A DNA stretch of 64,000 bases from Paenibacillus dendritiformis (GCF_021654795.1 NZ_AP025344.1:1-64000), one strand, 5' to 3'; shown: positions 31,130-40,179, counted from the stretch's first letter. Notes: a model not told the origin generated them from the sequence alone. Made by a program: numbers and translations.

Positions 31130-33553
31130 ATGCAGACAAGTGAGACGATACATCCGGATAAATTGCACGGCGGGACGGCTGCGGCCAAGCGGAGCGGGAT
31201 CGGCGCGATAAGCCGCGTAGAGGAGCTGGACCGAGGATATCTCTTGATCGGGGACAGGGCGAATCTGGCGCTGTCCTTTCTCGATGAGCATCTGTTCCGC
31301 GTCAAGCTGACGTTCGATGCTCGTCCCGACTGGACGACAACGCCCGGCGTATTGCCTTGGGAGAAGACGATACAAGCCCGCCGGGAAGACACGGAGCGCG
31401 GCTTTCGGTTCACCACGAAGAAGCTGTCGGTCATGATTGAGTCCTTGGATGCTTCCATCACGATAACCGATGCCGAAGGCAACGTAATCGGACGGCAGAC
31501 ATCGCTCCATTGGGATGCGCGCGGCGCGGTGACGGGCTGCTTCGCGATGGACGAGAGCTCTCATTTTTACGGGCTGGGGGAAAAGACAAGCTATCTCGAT
31601 AAGCGCGGCGAGAGCTATACGATGTGGAATACCGACGTCTATGCGCCGCATGTCCCGGAGATCGAGGCTTTGTATCAGTCGATTCCGCTGCTGCTGCATG
31701 TTCATGACGGGACAAGCTGCGGCATTTTTCTCGATAACCCGGGACGGACAACCTTCGATATGCGATCCCGAAGCGATGTCTTTTCGATTGAAAGCAAGAC
31801 GGGGGCTTACGATTATTACTTCATCTATGGTCCCGAATTGAAGCAGGTCGTCTCCTGCTATACGGCCGTGACCGGGCGGATGCAGATGCCGCCGAAATGG
31901 GCGCTGGGCTACCACCAGTCGAAATACAGCTATAAAAGCGAAGAAGAAGTGATGGCCTTGGCGCGGGCCTTCCGGGACAAGCGCATACCATGCGACGTGA
32001 TTCATCTCGATATTCACTATATGGACGAGTACCGCGTCTTTACCTTCGATAGCGATCGGTTCCCGCAGCCGCAGAACATGATTGCCGAATTGAAAAAAAT
32101 GGGATTCCATATCGTCCCGATCGTCGACCCGGGGGTCAAGCAGGATCCGAAATATTCTGTCTACCGCGAAGGAGTGCTGGAGGACCGCTTCTGCAAGAAG
32201 CTCGAAGGCGATGTCTACTTCGGCGATGTATGGCCGGGCCGGAGCGCCTTCCCTGACTTCACCAAGCAGGAGACGGCGGCATGGTGGGGAGATCTGCACC
32301 GCTATTATACCGATATGGGCATCGCCGGCATCTGGAATGATATGAATGAACCGGCCGTGTTCAACGAATCGAAAACGATGGATCTGGACGTCGTGCACGA
32401 CAATAACGGAAAGATGAAGACGCATGAGGAATGGCATAATCTGTACGGCATGCTGATGTCCAAGGCGACATTCGAAGGGCTGCAGCGGCATCTTGAGGGC
32501 GAGCGTCCGTTCGTCCTGACGCGAGCAGGCTACAGCGGCATTCAGCGCTACGCGGCAGTCTGGACCGGAGATAACCGCAGCTTCTGGGAGCATATGGCGA
32601 TGGCGATGCCGATGGTGCTTAATATGGGCTTGTCCGGGATTCCGTTCGCGGGTCCCGATATCGGCGGCTTCGCCCACCATACGAACAAGCAGCTGCTGAT
32701 TCGATGGACGCAGATGGGCGCCCTGTTCCCCTTCTGCCGCAATCATAACGTAGGCGATTTCCTCGACCAGGAGCCGTGGGCGTTCGATCAAGAGACGGAA
32801 GATATCTGCCGCGCCTTCATCGGACTGCGGTATCAGCTGATGCCTTATCTCTATACGCTGTTCCATGAGGCGGCGCAGACGGGCATTCCGGTGATGCGGC
32901 CGCTGCTGCTGGAATATCCGGAGGATAAGCAGCTGTCTAATCTGTGCGATCAGTTCCTGCTGGGCCGCGATCTGCTCGCGGCGCCGATCTACCGGCCGGA
33001 TACAGAGCACCGGACGGTCTATTTGCCGGAAGGCGAATGGTTCGATTACTGGACGGGCACCCCGTATACCGGCGGACAGCATCTGACGGTGCATGCCCCG
33101 CTGGATACGATGCCGCTGTTCGTTCGGGGCGGCGCGATCATTCCGCATGAGCCGCTGAAGCAGCATGCGGCCGATCAGACGGAAGCGTCATTATTGTTCC
33201 ATCTGTACGGCGGGGCGCCGGCCTCGTCCTATGTGCTGTATGAGGATGACGGCTTGACGTATGCGTACGAGAAGGGCGCATATAATTTGCTTCGCGTGGA
33301 GGCGGAATGCGCCGGCCGCGGCTTGAAGCTCGGCTACGAGTATGAGCGCAAGGGCTATGAGCAGGCTCCCCGCAAGCTGTGCTTCTATCTTCATGGCCTC
33401 GATCCCGATGCGGTCACGGTCGAAGGGCTTGAGCGGCTGGCATCGAAGCCGGAAGGCGATGCCGAGGGCTGGTACGTGGATGAGCGGCGCCATGGCGTCG
33501 TGATCGCGGTTCGGGACGACAAGAGCGAGCGGACAATCGAATTGAATTGGTAA
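31130..33553 (+). CDS. GH31 family alpha-glucosidase, 807 aa
   Basis: Hydrolyses alpha-glucosidic bonds of oligosaccharides, probably inside the cell since no signal peptide is seen. N-terminal beta-sandwich to about residue 240 (FYGLGEKTSYLDKRGESYTM is the usual GH31 entry motif), catalytic barrel about 250-600, beta domains to the end. The nucleophile is D404 in GIWNDMNEPAVF, and the acid/base is probably D481 in VWTGDNRSFWEH; RAGYSGIQRYA precedes it. WALGYHQSKYSYKSEEEVM is also conserved. The upstream maltodextrin-type importer would bring its substrate. It ends 36 bases before a converging LacI gene with a shared terminator. Confidence 0.95.
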   Translation: MQTSETIHPDKLHGGTAAAKRSGIGAISRVEELDRGYLLIGDRANLALSFLDEHLFRVKLTFDARPDWTTTPGVLPWEKTIQARREDTERGFRFTTKKLSVMIESLDASITITDAEGNVIGRQTSLHWDARGAVTGCFAMDESSHFYGLGEKTSYLDKRGESYTMWNTDVYAPHVPEIEALYQSIPLLLHVHDGTSCGIFLDNPGRTTFDMRSRSDVFSIESKTGAYDYYFIYGPELKQVVSCYTAVTGRMQMPPKWALGYHQSKYSYKSEEEVMALARAFRDKRIPCDVIHLDIHYMDEYRVFTFDSDRFPQPQNMIAELKKMGFHIVPIVDPGVKQDPKYSVYREGVLEDRFCKKLEGDVYFGDVWPGRSAFPDFTKQETAAWWGDLHRYYTDMGIAGIWNDMNEPAVFNESKTMDLDVVHDNNGKMKTHEEWHNLYGMLMSKATFEGLQRHLEGERPFVLTRAGYSGIQRYAAVWTGDNRSFWEHMAMAMPMVLNMGLSGIPFAGPDIGGFAHHTNKQLLIRWTQMGALFPFCRNHNVGDFLDQEPWAFDQETEDICRAFIGLRYQLMPYLYTLFHEAAQTGIPVMRPLLLEYPEDKQLSNLCDQFLLGRDLLAAPIYRPDTEHRTVYLPEGEWFDYWTGTPYTGGQHLTVHAPLDTMPLFVRGGAIIPHEPLKQHAADQTEASLLFHLYGGAPASSYVLYEDDGLTYAYEKGAYNLLRVEAECAGRGLKLGYEYERKGYEQAPRKLCFYLHGLDPDAVTVEGLERLASKPEGDAEGWYVDERRHGVVIAVRDDKSERTIELNW

Positions 33554-33557
33554 TGAG

Positions 33558-33584
33558 AAAGAGGGCGGTGTTTCCGCCCTCTTT
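33558..33584. terminator. Bidirectional terminator between alpha-glucosidase and LacI gene
   Basis: AAAGAGGGCGG pairs perfectly with CCGCCCTCTTT around TGTTT; T runs follow on both strands. Confidence 0.92.
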
Positions 33585-33589
33585 TGGTA

Positions 33590-34636
33590 TCATGTATGGG
33601 ATGTGGAATATCTTCTCCGTTGGGTTGATTGGCGCACGATCAACTCGGAAGGCAGCGTGACCGTTTTATTTTGATTAATGCGCTCCGGGTCGTCCATCAG
33701 CTCAATCAGCATTTCCAGCGCTTCCAATCCCAGATGCTCCCCGCGGATGGTCGTGCAGCTGATCGACGGCGATATCTTGTTAAGAAAGGCCGCATCGTTG
33801 AAGCCGATGATGCCGACATCCTCCGGCACGCGCAGATTGCGATCCCGGCAATATTTCAATACGCCGAGCGCCAGCACGCTGTCCGCGGCGATAATCGCGT
33901 CGAAAGAGCTGCCGCCGGAGCCGTATTCGTCCAGAGCGGCGATCATATCCGCTTCATCCGAACCGCACAAGACGACGCCATCGTCTCCCGCCTCCAGGCC
34001 GCTGCTGTGCAAGGCTTGCTTATACCCTCCGATCCGGTCGCGGACGACATCGACGTCCAGACTCTCGGTCAGGAACACGATGCGCCGATACCCCTGGTCC
34101 AGCAAATGCTGGGCGGTGACATATCCGTCCCGAAAATTATCGCTATGAATGCAAAAAATATTGTGCTGCAGGCTTCGTCCGATCATGACAAACGGAATGG
34201 AGTGCTGCTGCAGGGTTTGAATAAGCGAGCTTTTGTCCGCCGACATGACGCCGGATAAGATAAAGCCGTCCACTTTTTTGTTCCGGTACAGCGACAAGCA
34301 TTTCTCGATTTGTTGATCGACCGAGCGAAAGGCGGAAATCTGCAGGTCATATCCGTATTTCTGGGTCGCATTGGATAAACCAAGGAGCACATTGGAGTAG
34401 TACGGATTGCCGAAAATTTCGCTAGGTTCGCGCGCAATGGTATAACAAATCGTGCGGGACACGGCATCCTTCCCGTGCGGCTTCGCCTTGGGGCTGGGCA
34501 CGTATCCGAGTTCCCGGATCGCTTTCTGTACTTTTTCATTCACTTCGGAGGATGTGTTTCCTTTGCCCGTAAGAACGCGCGATACCGTCGCCGGCGATAC
34601 ACCCGCTGCACGTGCTATATCTCTTACCGTTGGCAC
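33590..34636 (-). CDS. LacI-family transcriptional regulator, 348 aa
   Basis: Start GTG at 34634-34636, preceded on its strand by GAGGAGGCGGAGAC. Residues 1-50 are the DNA-binding part (VRDIARAAGVSPATVSRVLT, hinge helix after it), then a sugar-binding-like domain. IPFVMIGRSLQHNIFCIHSD and VGIIGFNDAAFLNKISPSIS match the paralogous gene at 24099 in the same positions, so the two regulators share a recent ancestor and perhaps similar effectors. It faces the alpha-glucosidase gene and probably controls part of the 24-34 kb sugar locus. A TTGAAT-N18-TATTAT promoter precedes it. Confidence 0.92.
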   Translation of the reverse strand: MPTVRDIARAAGVSPATVSRVLTGKGNTSSEVNEKVQKAIRELGYVPSPKAKPHGKDAVSRTICYTIAREPSEIFGNPYYSNVLLGLSNATQKYGYDLQISAFRSVDQQIEKCLSLYRNKKVDGFILSGVMSADKSSLIQTLQQHSIPFVMIGRSLQHNIFCIHSDNFRDGYVTAQHLLDQGYRRIVFLTESLDVDVVRDRIGGYKQALHSSGLEAGDDGVVLCGSDEADMIAALDEYGSGGSSFDAIIAADSVLALGVLKYCRDRNLRVPEDVGIIGFNDAAFLNKISPSISCTTIRGEHLGLEALEMLIELMDDPERINQNKTVTLPSELIVRQSTQRRRYSTSHT

Positions 34637-34698
34637 GTCTCCGCCTCCTCTTCTCCGGAATCATCATAGCTGCCATTCCTCTTCTGGCTCATCATTTT

Positions 34699-34728
34699 AT
34701 AATACGATGAAAGGGAGCGGCAATTCAA
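34699..34728 (-). promoter_or_regulatory. Promoter of the second LacI-type gene
   Basis: On the minus strand TTGAAT, 18 bases and TATTAT precede the GTG start by about 60 bases. An alternative pairing TTGCCG-N16-TATAAA overlaps it. GAAACA operators like those at 24038 are not present. Confidence 0.45.
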
Positions 34729-34741
34729 CTTGGCGGCATAG

Positions 34742-34780
34742 AAAAAGCTGCCGTACGCGCAGGCGCGATACAAGCAGCTT
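34742..34780 (-). terminator. Terminator of clpP
   Basis: On the minus strand AAGCTGC and GCAGCTT flank an inner hairpin-forming loop and are followed by TTTTT. It lies 34 bases after the clpP stop. Confidence 0.8.
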
Positions 34781-34813
34781 GTGGATCTCATGATGTATGG
34801 CACGATGACGGAA

Positions 34814-35392
34814 TTACTTGTGAAGCACTTTATCGACGAGGCCGTATTCCAGCGCCTCTTCGGCCGACATGAAGTAATCGCGGTCGGTGTCTCTCTCGAT
34901 CCGTTCGAGCGGCTGGCCCGTGCGCTCCGCCAAAATATGATTCAGCTTGTCGCGCATCTTCAGAATGCGGCGGGCGCGAATCTCGATATCGGATGCCTGC
35001 CCTTCGGCGCCGCCAAGCGGCTGGTGAATCATAATCTCGCTGTTCGGCAGCGCGAACCGCTTGCCCTTCGCTCCGGCATTCAGGAGGAAGGCGCCCATCG
35101 ACGCCGCCATGCCCACGCAGATCGTCGATACATCCGGCTTGATATGCTGCATCGTATCGTAAATGGCCATCCCTGCGGTAATGGAGCCGCCGGGGCTGTT
35201 GATGTACAGATGAATATCCTTGTCCGGATCATCGGCCTGCAGGAACAGCATCTGAGCGATGATCGAGTTGGCTACCATATCGTTCACTTGGGAGCCGAGA
35301 AAAATAATGCGGTCCTTCAGCAATCTGGAATAAATGTCGTACGACCGTTCGCCCCGATTCGTCTGCTCGACAACTATAGGAACGTAACTCAC
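34814..35392 (-). CDS. clpP: ATP-dependent Clp protease proteolytic subunit ClpP, 192 aa
   Basis: Serine peptidase that forms the 14-subunit chamber used by ClpX/ClpC. The catalytic triad is complete: S98 in [10 protein letters not shown]123 in MIHQPLGG and D172 in [26 protein letters not shown] and the N-terminal [20 protein letters not shown] are nearly invariant. The start is GTG 35392 with GAGGAGGG 7 bases upstream. Length is standard. Regulation is clear: a sigma-A promoter and a perfect CtsR operator lie upstream. Why clpP sits between sugar loci is not evident; the gene is a single unit with its own terminator. Confidence 0.98.
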   Translation of the reverse strand: MSYVPIVVEQTNRGERSYDIYSRLLKDRIIFLGSQVNDMVANSIIAQMLFLQADDPDKDIHLYINSPGGSITAGMAIYDTMQHIKPDVSTICVGMAASMGAFLLNAGAKGKRFALPNSEIMIHQPLGGAEGQASDIEIRARRILKMRDKLNHILAERTGQPLERIERDTDRDYFMSAEEALEYGLVDKVLHK

Positions 35393-35491
35393 GATAATCC
35401 CTCCTCAGCATCAATAACATTAAATATTAACCAATTCACGGCCCCTTAAACACGATATGCATTCGCCGCCAATGACAAGAACCGTATCTTT

Positions 35492-35531
35492 ATCATATCG
35501 GATTGTCAGCCAAAAGTCAAAGATGGTCAAA
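35492..35531 (-). promoter_or_regulatory. clpP promoter overlapped by CtsR operator
   Basis: On the minus strand TTGACT, 17 bases and TATGAT form a strong sigma-A promoter (35520 to 35492). The + strand at 35515-35531 reads AGTCAAA-GAT-GGTCAAA, an exact match to the CtsR heptad direct repeat (RGTCAAA-N3-RGTCAAA). It covers the -35, so CtsR binding should block the polymerase until heat or other protein stress releases it. Confidence 0.92.
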
Positions 35532-35631
35532 CTATTTTTTTGAGCTTTTTTGGAGCAACGATTCGGGTCGCGTGTATCATTTTTTGCAGAGCAGGCCGAA
35601 CGATCAAAAAATGAGCATCAAAAAGTGAACG

Positions 35632-35661
35632 TTTCCGTGCCATTGAAGCGTGACCTACAAT
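35632..35661 (+). promoter_or_regulatory. Weak candidate promoter of ABC operon 3
   Basis: TACAAT at 35656-35661 with TTTCCG 18 bases upstream, 25 bases before the start of the permease at 35686. The -35 is poor, as expected if an activator of the AraC type is needed. Confidence 0.35.
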
Positions 35662-35685
35662 AGGAGCACAAAGGAGGTGACGCCA

Positions 35686-36639
35686 ATGTCAGCAGGAGCA
35701 CCCTCATCTATCCGCGATCCCGGCGCCAGTGGACGATGGAGCCGCATCGGGAAGACGCTGTGGAACGAAAAGTATTTATGGCTGATGGCTCTGCCCGGCC
35801 TGCTGTTCTTCGTCATTTATAAATATTTGCCGATGCTCGGGGCTGTAATCGCTTTCAAGGATTACAACATGATGCTCGGCATCTGGGACAGCAAGTGGGT
35901 CGGCTTGAAGCATTTCTACCGCATCTTCGAAAATCCGGATATCGGGCGCATTTTTTTGAACACCTTGATTATCAGCTTGTATCAGATTGTGTTTGCCTTC
36001 ACGATTCCGATATTTTTGGCGATTATGATCCATGAGGTAACGCATAGGGCGTTCAAGCGGGTGCTGCAAACGGTCTTTTACATGCCGCACTTTCTGTCCT
36101 GGGTCGTGGTGGCGGGGATCTTCTATCTGATGTTCCAGAGCGATGGCGCCGTGAACAACATGCTGGTCGATTTGGGAGTGTCCAAAATCGATATTTTGTC
36201 CAATCCCGACAACTTCCGGTCCATGCTGGTGATGCAGGTCATATGGAAAGAATCCGGCTGGGGGACGATCATTTATTTGGCGGCGCTGTCCAGCATCGAC
36301 GTCGAGCTGTATGAGGCGGCGAAGATGGACGGGGCCGGACGGCTGCGCCAGATCTGGAACATCACGCTGCCCGGCATCCGCAGCACGATCGTCGTCCTGT
36401 TCATCCTGCGGCTCGGCAGCGTGCTGGACGTCGGCTTCGAGCAGATCTTCCTCATGCTCAACCCTTCCGTGCGGGACGTCGGAGAAGTCATCGAGACGTA
36501 TGTCTACCAAGCGGGGGTCGTCAACGGCAACTTCAGCTTCTCGACCGCGGTCGGGCTGATGAAGGGCTTGATAGGGCTGATCCTGATCTACGGGGCCAAC
36601 AAGCTGGCGAAGCGGATGGGGGAGCGCGGCGTATTTTAG
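35686..36639 (+). CDS. Sugar ABC transporter permease, LplB type, 317 aa
   Basis: ATG 35686 with a perfect AAGGAGGTGA site. Cytosolic N-terminus, then six membrane segments beginning at about residue 28 (YLWLMALPGLLFFVIYKYLP). GWGTIIYLAALSSIDVELYE leads into the EAA loop YEAAKMDGAGRLRQIWNITL at about 204-223, the contact to the ATPase. C-terminus FSFSTAVGLMKGLIGLILI. It is similar to the permease at 18888 but not identical in detail, so the two systems are diverged paralogues. Followed by the binding protein and an LplC-type permease. Confidence 0.93.
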   Translation: MSAGAPSSIRDPGASGRWSRIGKTLWNEKYLWLMALPGLLFFVIYKYLPMLGAVIAFKDYNMMLGIWDSKWVGLKHFYRIFENPDIGRIFLNTLIISLYQIVFAFTIPIFLAIMIHEVTHRAFKRVLQTVFYMPHFLSWVVVAGIFYLMFQSDGAVNNMLVDLGVSKIDILSNPDNFRSMLVMQVIWKESGWGTIIYLAALSSIDVELYEAAKMDGAGRLRQIWNITLPGIRSTIVVLFILRLGSVLDVGFEQIFLMLNPSVRDVGEVIETYVYQAGVVNGNFSFSTAVGLMKGLIGLILIYGANKLAKRMGERGVF

Positions 36640-36657
36640 CGCGGGTTGCCTCCAATT

Positions 36658-36673
36658 TTGTAAGTGCTTACAT
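36658..36673 (+). promoter_or_regulatory. cre-like palindrome before lipoprotein gene
   Basis: TTGTAAGTGCTTACAT matches 15 of 16 positions of the cre consensus WTGNAARCGNWWWCAW (T for C at position 8). It lies 50 bases upstream of the lipoprotein start, so CcpA could act as a roadblock inside the operon. Confidence 0.55.
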
Positions 36674-36723
36674 CAAAGAATGCCCATCATGATTTCTTAA
36701 TCAAAACGGGGGAGGATGTAATC

Positions 36724-38265
36724 ATGCAGTTCACAGGGAAAAAAATCGTATCGCTGCTCGTCGTTTGTTCGATGGCCGTCGGCTTGCTGACGGCTTGCGG
36801 CAGCGGAGGGGGAAGCAAGGAATCGAATGCCGGAGGAGGACAGAGCGCGGGGGATGAAGGCAAGAAGCACAGCGTCTCGGCCATGAATATCTTGTATGGC
36901 GCGGCGCCTCCGACGACGAACAGCTCGGGCATCAAAGCGATCGAGGAGCGGTACGGCATCGAATTCAAATATATTCCGGTCGCCGCGGGCGATTATGCGA
37001 ACAAGATCGGCGTGACGGTCGCTTCGGGGGATATGCCGGATCTGATGCTGCTGGAGGACCCGAACGCCAATTACTTCAGTTGGGCAGGGAACGGCATGTT
37101 CCTCCCGATTGAGGATTACATCAAGGATTATCCGAACCTGAGCAAGATTCCGCAGGAAATCTGGGACATGCTGACGTATGAAGGGCATATTTACGGCGTT
37201 CCGCGGCTGCGCGGCATTCCGTTCCATACGATGGTGATCCGCCAGGATTGGCTCGACAAGCTGGGCTTGAAGATGCCAACGACCTATGACGAGCTGTATG
37301 ACGTGATGAAGGCATTCACGGAGAACGATCCGGATGGCAACGGGAAAAAAGATACGTACGGGTTCGCCATGGACGGCACGTTCAGCGGGTTCAACGGCTT
37401 GTTCGGCTCGTACCGGGCGCTGCGGTTCGGCTGGTTCGAGGATGGCCAGGGCGGGATTACGCACGGCTATATGATGCCGAATGCGAAGGAAGCGGTGGCG
37501 TTCCTGGCCCGCGGCTATAAGGAGGGGCTGTTCAGCCCGGATTACACAATTAAGAAAGGGACTCAGGCCGACGAGGACTTCCTGACCGGCAAAGCGGGCA
37601 TTATCGGCAACTGGGCGTATACGGCGTATAACAAGGCCCGGTTCGACAAGGCCTACAGCGTCAACAAAGATTTCCGCGTCGCGCCGATCCCGCCATTGAC
37701 GGCTCCGGACGGCTATAAGGGATACGGCAAATATCACGGCTTCTACGGGTTCTTCGTGATGCCGGCCCGCCTGGGCAAGGACGAAGAGAAGGTGAAGAAG
37801 CTGCTCTCCATCCTGGACGATCAGATCGGCGACGAAGGCGCCGAGTTCATGAAATGGGGCGTGGAGAACGAGCATTTCAAAGTGGAGAACGGCGAGAAAG
37901 TGCTGACGGACAAAGGATTGACCGAAGGCACGGGCAAATACTTGCTGACGAACCATGCGGCCGAAGGTGAATGGATCTACAACCCGGACGATACGGACGA
38001 ACTGAAGAAAATGAAAGACGAGTCGTTCAAGGTAGCGATGGAAGGCGAGCCATACAGCGATCAGTCGATTGGTTTGTTCTCGCCGACCTACAGTGAAAAA
38101 GGGAAAGAGCTTGACCAGTACTTGACGGACCAAGTGAATAAGATCATTCTTGGCGAACGCCCGGTGGACGATTACGACAAGGTGATTCAAGAGTGGAAGG
38201 ACCGGGGCGGCGAGCAGGTCATCAAGGAATTCAACGAGGCGTATCAGAAGCGGAAAAACGGCTGA
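36724..38265 (+). CDS. Extracellular sugar-binding lipoprotein, LplA type, 513 aa
   Basis: ATG 36724 follows GGGGGAGGATG. Lipoprotein signal with LLTAC (Cys about 22), then a Gly/Ser-rich linker. Two-lobe binding domain: YGIEFKYIPVAAGDYANKIG, the region PDLMLLEDPNANYFSWAGNG, and DPDGNGKKDTYGFAMDG, a calcium-binding-like D-x-D-G-N-G loop common in LplA-type proteins. It belongs to the importer formed with 35686 and 38400. The gene is followed by a stable hairpin at 38338 before the second permease, which may protect the 3' end of its mRNA and raise its level. Confidence 0.92.
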   Translation: MQFTGKKIVSLLVVCSMAVGLLTACGSGGGSKESNAGGGQSAGDEGKKHSVSAMNILYGAAPPTTNSSGIKAIEERYGIEFKYIPVAAGDYANKIGVTVASGDMPDLMLLEDPNANYFSWAGNGMFLPIEDYIKDYPNLSKIPQEIWDMLTYEGHIYGVPRLRGIPFHTMVIRQDWLDKLGLKMPTTYDELYDVMKAFTENDPDGNGKKDTYGFAMDGTFSGFNGLFGSYRALRFGWFEDGQGGITHGYMMPNAKEAVAFLARGYKEGLFSPDYTIKKGTQADEDFLTGKAGIIGNWAYTAYNKARFDKAYSVNKDFRVAPIPPLTAPDGYKGYGKYHGFYGFFVMPARLGKDEEKVKKLLSILDDQIGDEGAEFMKWGVENEHFKVENGEKVLTDKGLTEGTGKYLLTNHAAEGEWIYNPDDTDELKKMKDESFKVAMEGEPYSDQSIGLFSPTYSEKGKELDQYLTDQVNKIILGERPVDDYDKVIQEWKDRGGEQVIKEFNEAYQKRKNG

Positions 38266-38337
38266 CGGTCAGCCGGCGCATGACCGCAAGCGCGTGTCTC
38301 TAGGCGCATGGCTGCAAGCGCTTGTCCGCTGTTGGTT

Positions 38338-38358
38338 GCAAGTGCACGCCGCACTTGC
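38338..38358 (+). other. Intergenic hairpin between lipoprotein and permease genes
   Basis: GCAAGTGC pairs with GCACTTGC around ACGCC, without a T run. Stems in this position often stabilise the mRNA of the abundant binding protein. Upstream, GGCGCATG-x-C-x-GCAAGCGC is present twice in tandem (38276 and 38303). Confidence 0.55.
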
Positions 38359-38399
38359 GTCACAGCAAGACTATGACGGCATGAAAGGAGTGAACATCT

Positions 38400-39275
38400 G
38401 TGTTTATACGCGCAAGAAGCGGGGATCGGTGGTTCAATGCCATCAACATGACACTGCTGATTGTTTTGGCGGTGATTACGATCCTGCCTATCATCCACGT
38501 CTTCGCGATGTCATTCGCCACCACGGAGGAATCGCTGTCCGGCCGGTTCATCCTCTGGCCGTCGACTTGGACGACCGAGGCGTACCGCTATATTTTCGAT
38601 ACGGGCGTATTTTTCATATCGCTGAAAAATACCGTGTGGCTGACGGTTGTCGGCACATTCATCAACGTTATTCTGACGGCGCTGCTCGCATATGCATGTT
38701 CTCGGCCGCAATTCAGCGCCCGGCGGGTCATCATGTTCCTGGTGCTGTTCACGATGCTGTTCGGCGGCGGCATGATCCCGACCTATCTGGTCGTAAAGGG
38801 CACCGGGCTCATCAACTCGCTGTGGGCACTCATTCTCCCTGGGGCCATCTCTGCCTTCAATATGCTCGTCATGCGCGATTTCTTCGAATCGCTGCCGGAG
38901 AGCGTCATTGAATCGGCGCGCATCGACGGATGCGGGGATTTGCGGATTCTGGCCCATATCGTATTTCCGTTGTCCTTGCCCATCCTGGCGACGTTCACCT
39001 TATTCTATGCCGTGGGCAACTGGAACCAATATTTTTCGGCGATTCTATACTTGAACGATCCGGATAAATGGCCGTTGCAAATCTTGCTGAGGCAAGTCGT
39101 GTTGATCGGACAGGCAGATATTTTCTCCAACCTCGATCCGAACGTGCCTCTTCCGCCATCGGTCTCGATACAGATGGCCACGGTCGTGCTCGCCTCGTTC
39201 CCGATCGTTGTGCTTTACCCGTTCCTGCAGCGCTATTTCGTGCAGGGCCTGACGCTCGGCGCGGTGAAGGGCTAG
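38400..39275 (+). CDS. Sugar ABC transporter permease, LplC type, 291 aa
   Basis: GTG start at 38400 with GAAAGGAGTG in front. Membrane segments from about residue 14 (INMTLLIVLAVITILPIIHV). EAA loop at about 166-185 (PESVIESARIDGCGDLRILA), YAVGNWNQYFSAILYLND and the C-terminal YPFLQRYFVQGLTLGAVKG mark the LplC/YtcP type. It completes the importer encoded at 35686-39275. The intergenic gap of 134 bases in front of it contains a hairpin, so its level may be lower than that of the lipoprotein. Confidence 0.93.
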   Translation: MFIRARSGDRWFNAINMTLLIVLAVITILPIIHVFAMSFATTEESLSGRFILWPSTWTTEAYRYIFDTGVFFISLKNTVWLTVVGTFINVILTALLAYACSRPQFSARRVIMFLVLFTMLFGGGMIPTYLVVKGTGLINSLWALILPGAISAFNMLVMRDFFESLPESVIESARIDGCGDLRILAHIVFPLSLPILATFTLFYAVGNWNQYFSAILYLNDPDKWPLQILLRQVVLIGQADIFSNLDPNVPLPPSVSIQMATVVLASFPIVVLYPFLQRYFVQGLTLGAVKG

Positions 39276-39390
39276 AGCCATGGCAGCAGGCGTTCCCGGC
39301 CTGCTGCTTTTTGGCGTGGGCGCCGCCGGAGCGCGCCTCGTAGCGCGGCGGGACTGCTCGCGTGTCACGGGGCCAGTGCGGTGTGCGGGG

Positions 39391-39738
39391 TGGGAGGAGT
39401 GCTTGGCGTGGGCGAGTCCGAGTGTGTGTGGGCCGAACCCAGTGAGCGGATCGTGTTTGGCGGGAGCGGGATGCGGGGTGGGAGGAGTGCTTGGCGTGGG
39501 CGAATTCGAGTGTGTGCGGGCCGAACCCAGTGAGCGGATCGTGTCTGGCGGGAGCGGGATGCGGGGTGGGAGGAGTGCTTGGCGTGGGCGAGTCCGAGTG
39601 TGTGCGGGCCGAACCCAGTGAGCGGATCGTGTCTGGCGGGAGCGGGATGCGGGGTGGGAGGAGTGCTTGGCGTGGGCGAGTTCGAGTGTGTGGGCCGAAC
39701 CCAGTGAGCGGATCGTGTCTGGCGGGAGCGGGTTGGCG
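39391..39738. repeat. Minisatellite: four copies of an 88-bp unit
   Basis: Units begin with TGGGAGGAGTGCTTGGCGTG at 39391, 39479, 39567 and 39655, an exact 88-bp period; the fourth is slightly shortened. The units differ at only a few sites. Since 88 is not a multiple of three and the frames are open by base composition, long ORFs over it on both strands are artefacts. The unit contains CCGAACCCAGTGAGCGGATC, close to the reverse complement of 43419-43441 in the heparinase-like gene. Confidence 0.92.
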
Positions 39739-39877
39739 GGATGCGGGTTCCGCGTGCGCCGCGGCGGCTAGGCAGCGCGCCCAAGGTGCCCGCTTCGCCT
39801 TCTCGCTTGGCGGGCCTGCGGCGGAAGGCGCTTGTTAGGCACCTCAAAGGGGCATTAGGCACACTAGTAGATCAATC

Positions 39878-40053
39878 CTGCAAAATTACAGCATTTTCGC
39901 TATCTTCGGGGAGAATTCGCGAGAATTCCTGCAAAGATGCAGGAATTTGCCTGTTTATTTCTACTTTGGGCCCTCACGAGCTGAAATTAATGTATTTTTG
40001 CAGGATTCACTTTGGCGAAAATAGGCGGCGGTGTAAATCCTGCACTTTTGCAG
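39878..40053. repeat. Four-box palindromic intergenic element, copy B
   Basis: Boxes at 39878 (CTGCAAAATTACAG), 39929 (CTGCAAAGATGCAG), 39990 (ATGTATTTTTGCAG) and 40040 (CTGCACTTTTGCAG). Distances 51, 61 and 50 bp are the same as in copies A and C. The first and second boxes are flanked by AATCC/ATTCC. It lies 140 bp after the 88-bp minisatellite and 127 bp before the end of the converging AraC-type gene. Confidence 0.85.
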
Positions 40054-40179
40054 CAATGGAAGTCCCGTCATCCTCATCCGCCGATCAAGCGGAGGAAGCA
40101 ACGAGGGTTGCCGGCGTCAAGTACGGCGGCAACCGGGGGCGGCTGCTTAATCTGCCGTCGCCTGGAACTGCCTGATGGC

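Noticed and set aside
39365..39862. 165-codon open frame on the minus strand over the 88-bp repeats
   Set aside because: The repeat period is not a multiple of three, opposite frames are open as well, and no ribosome site or known motif is present.
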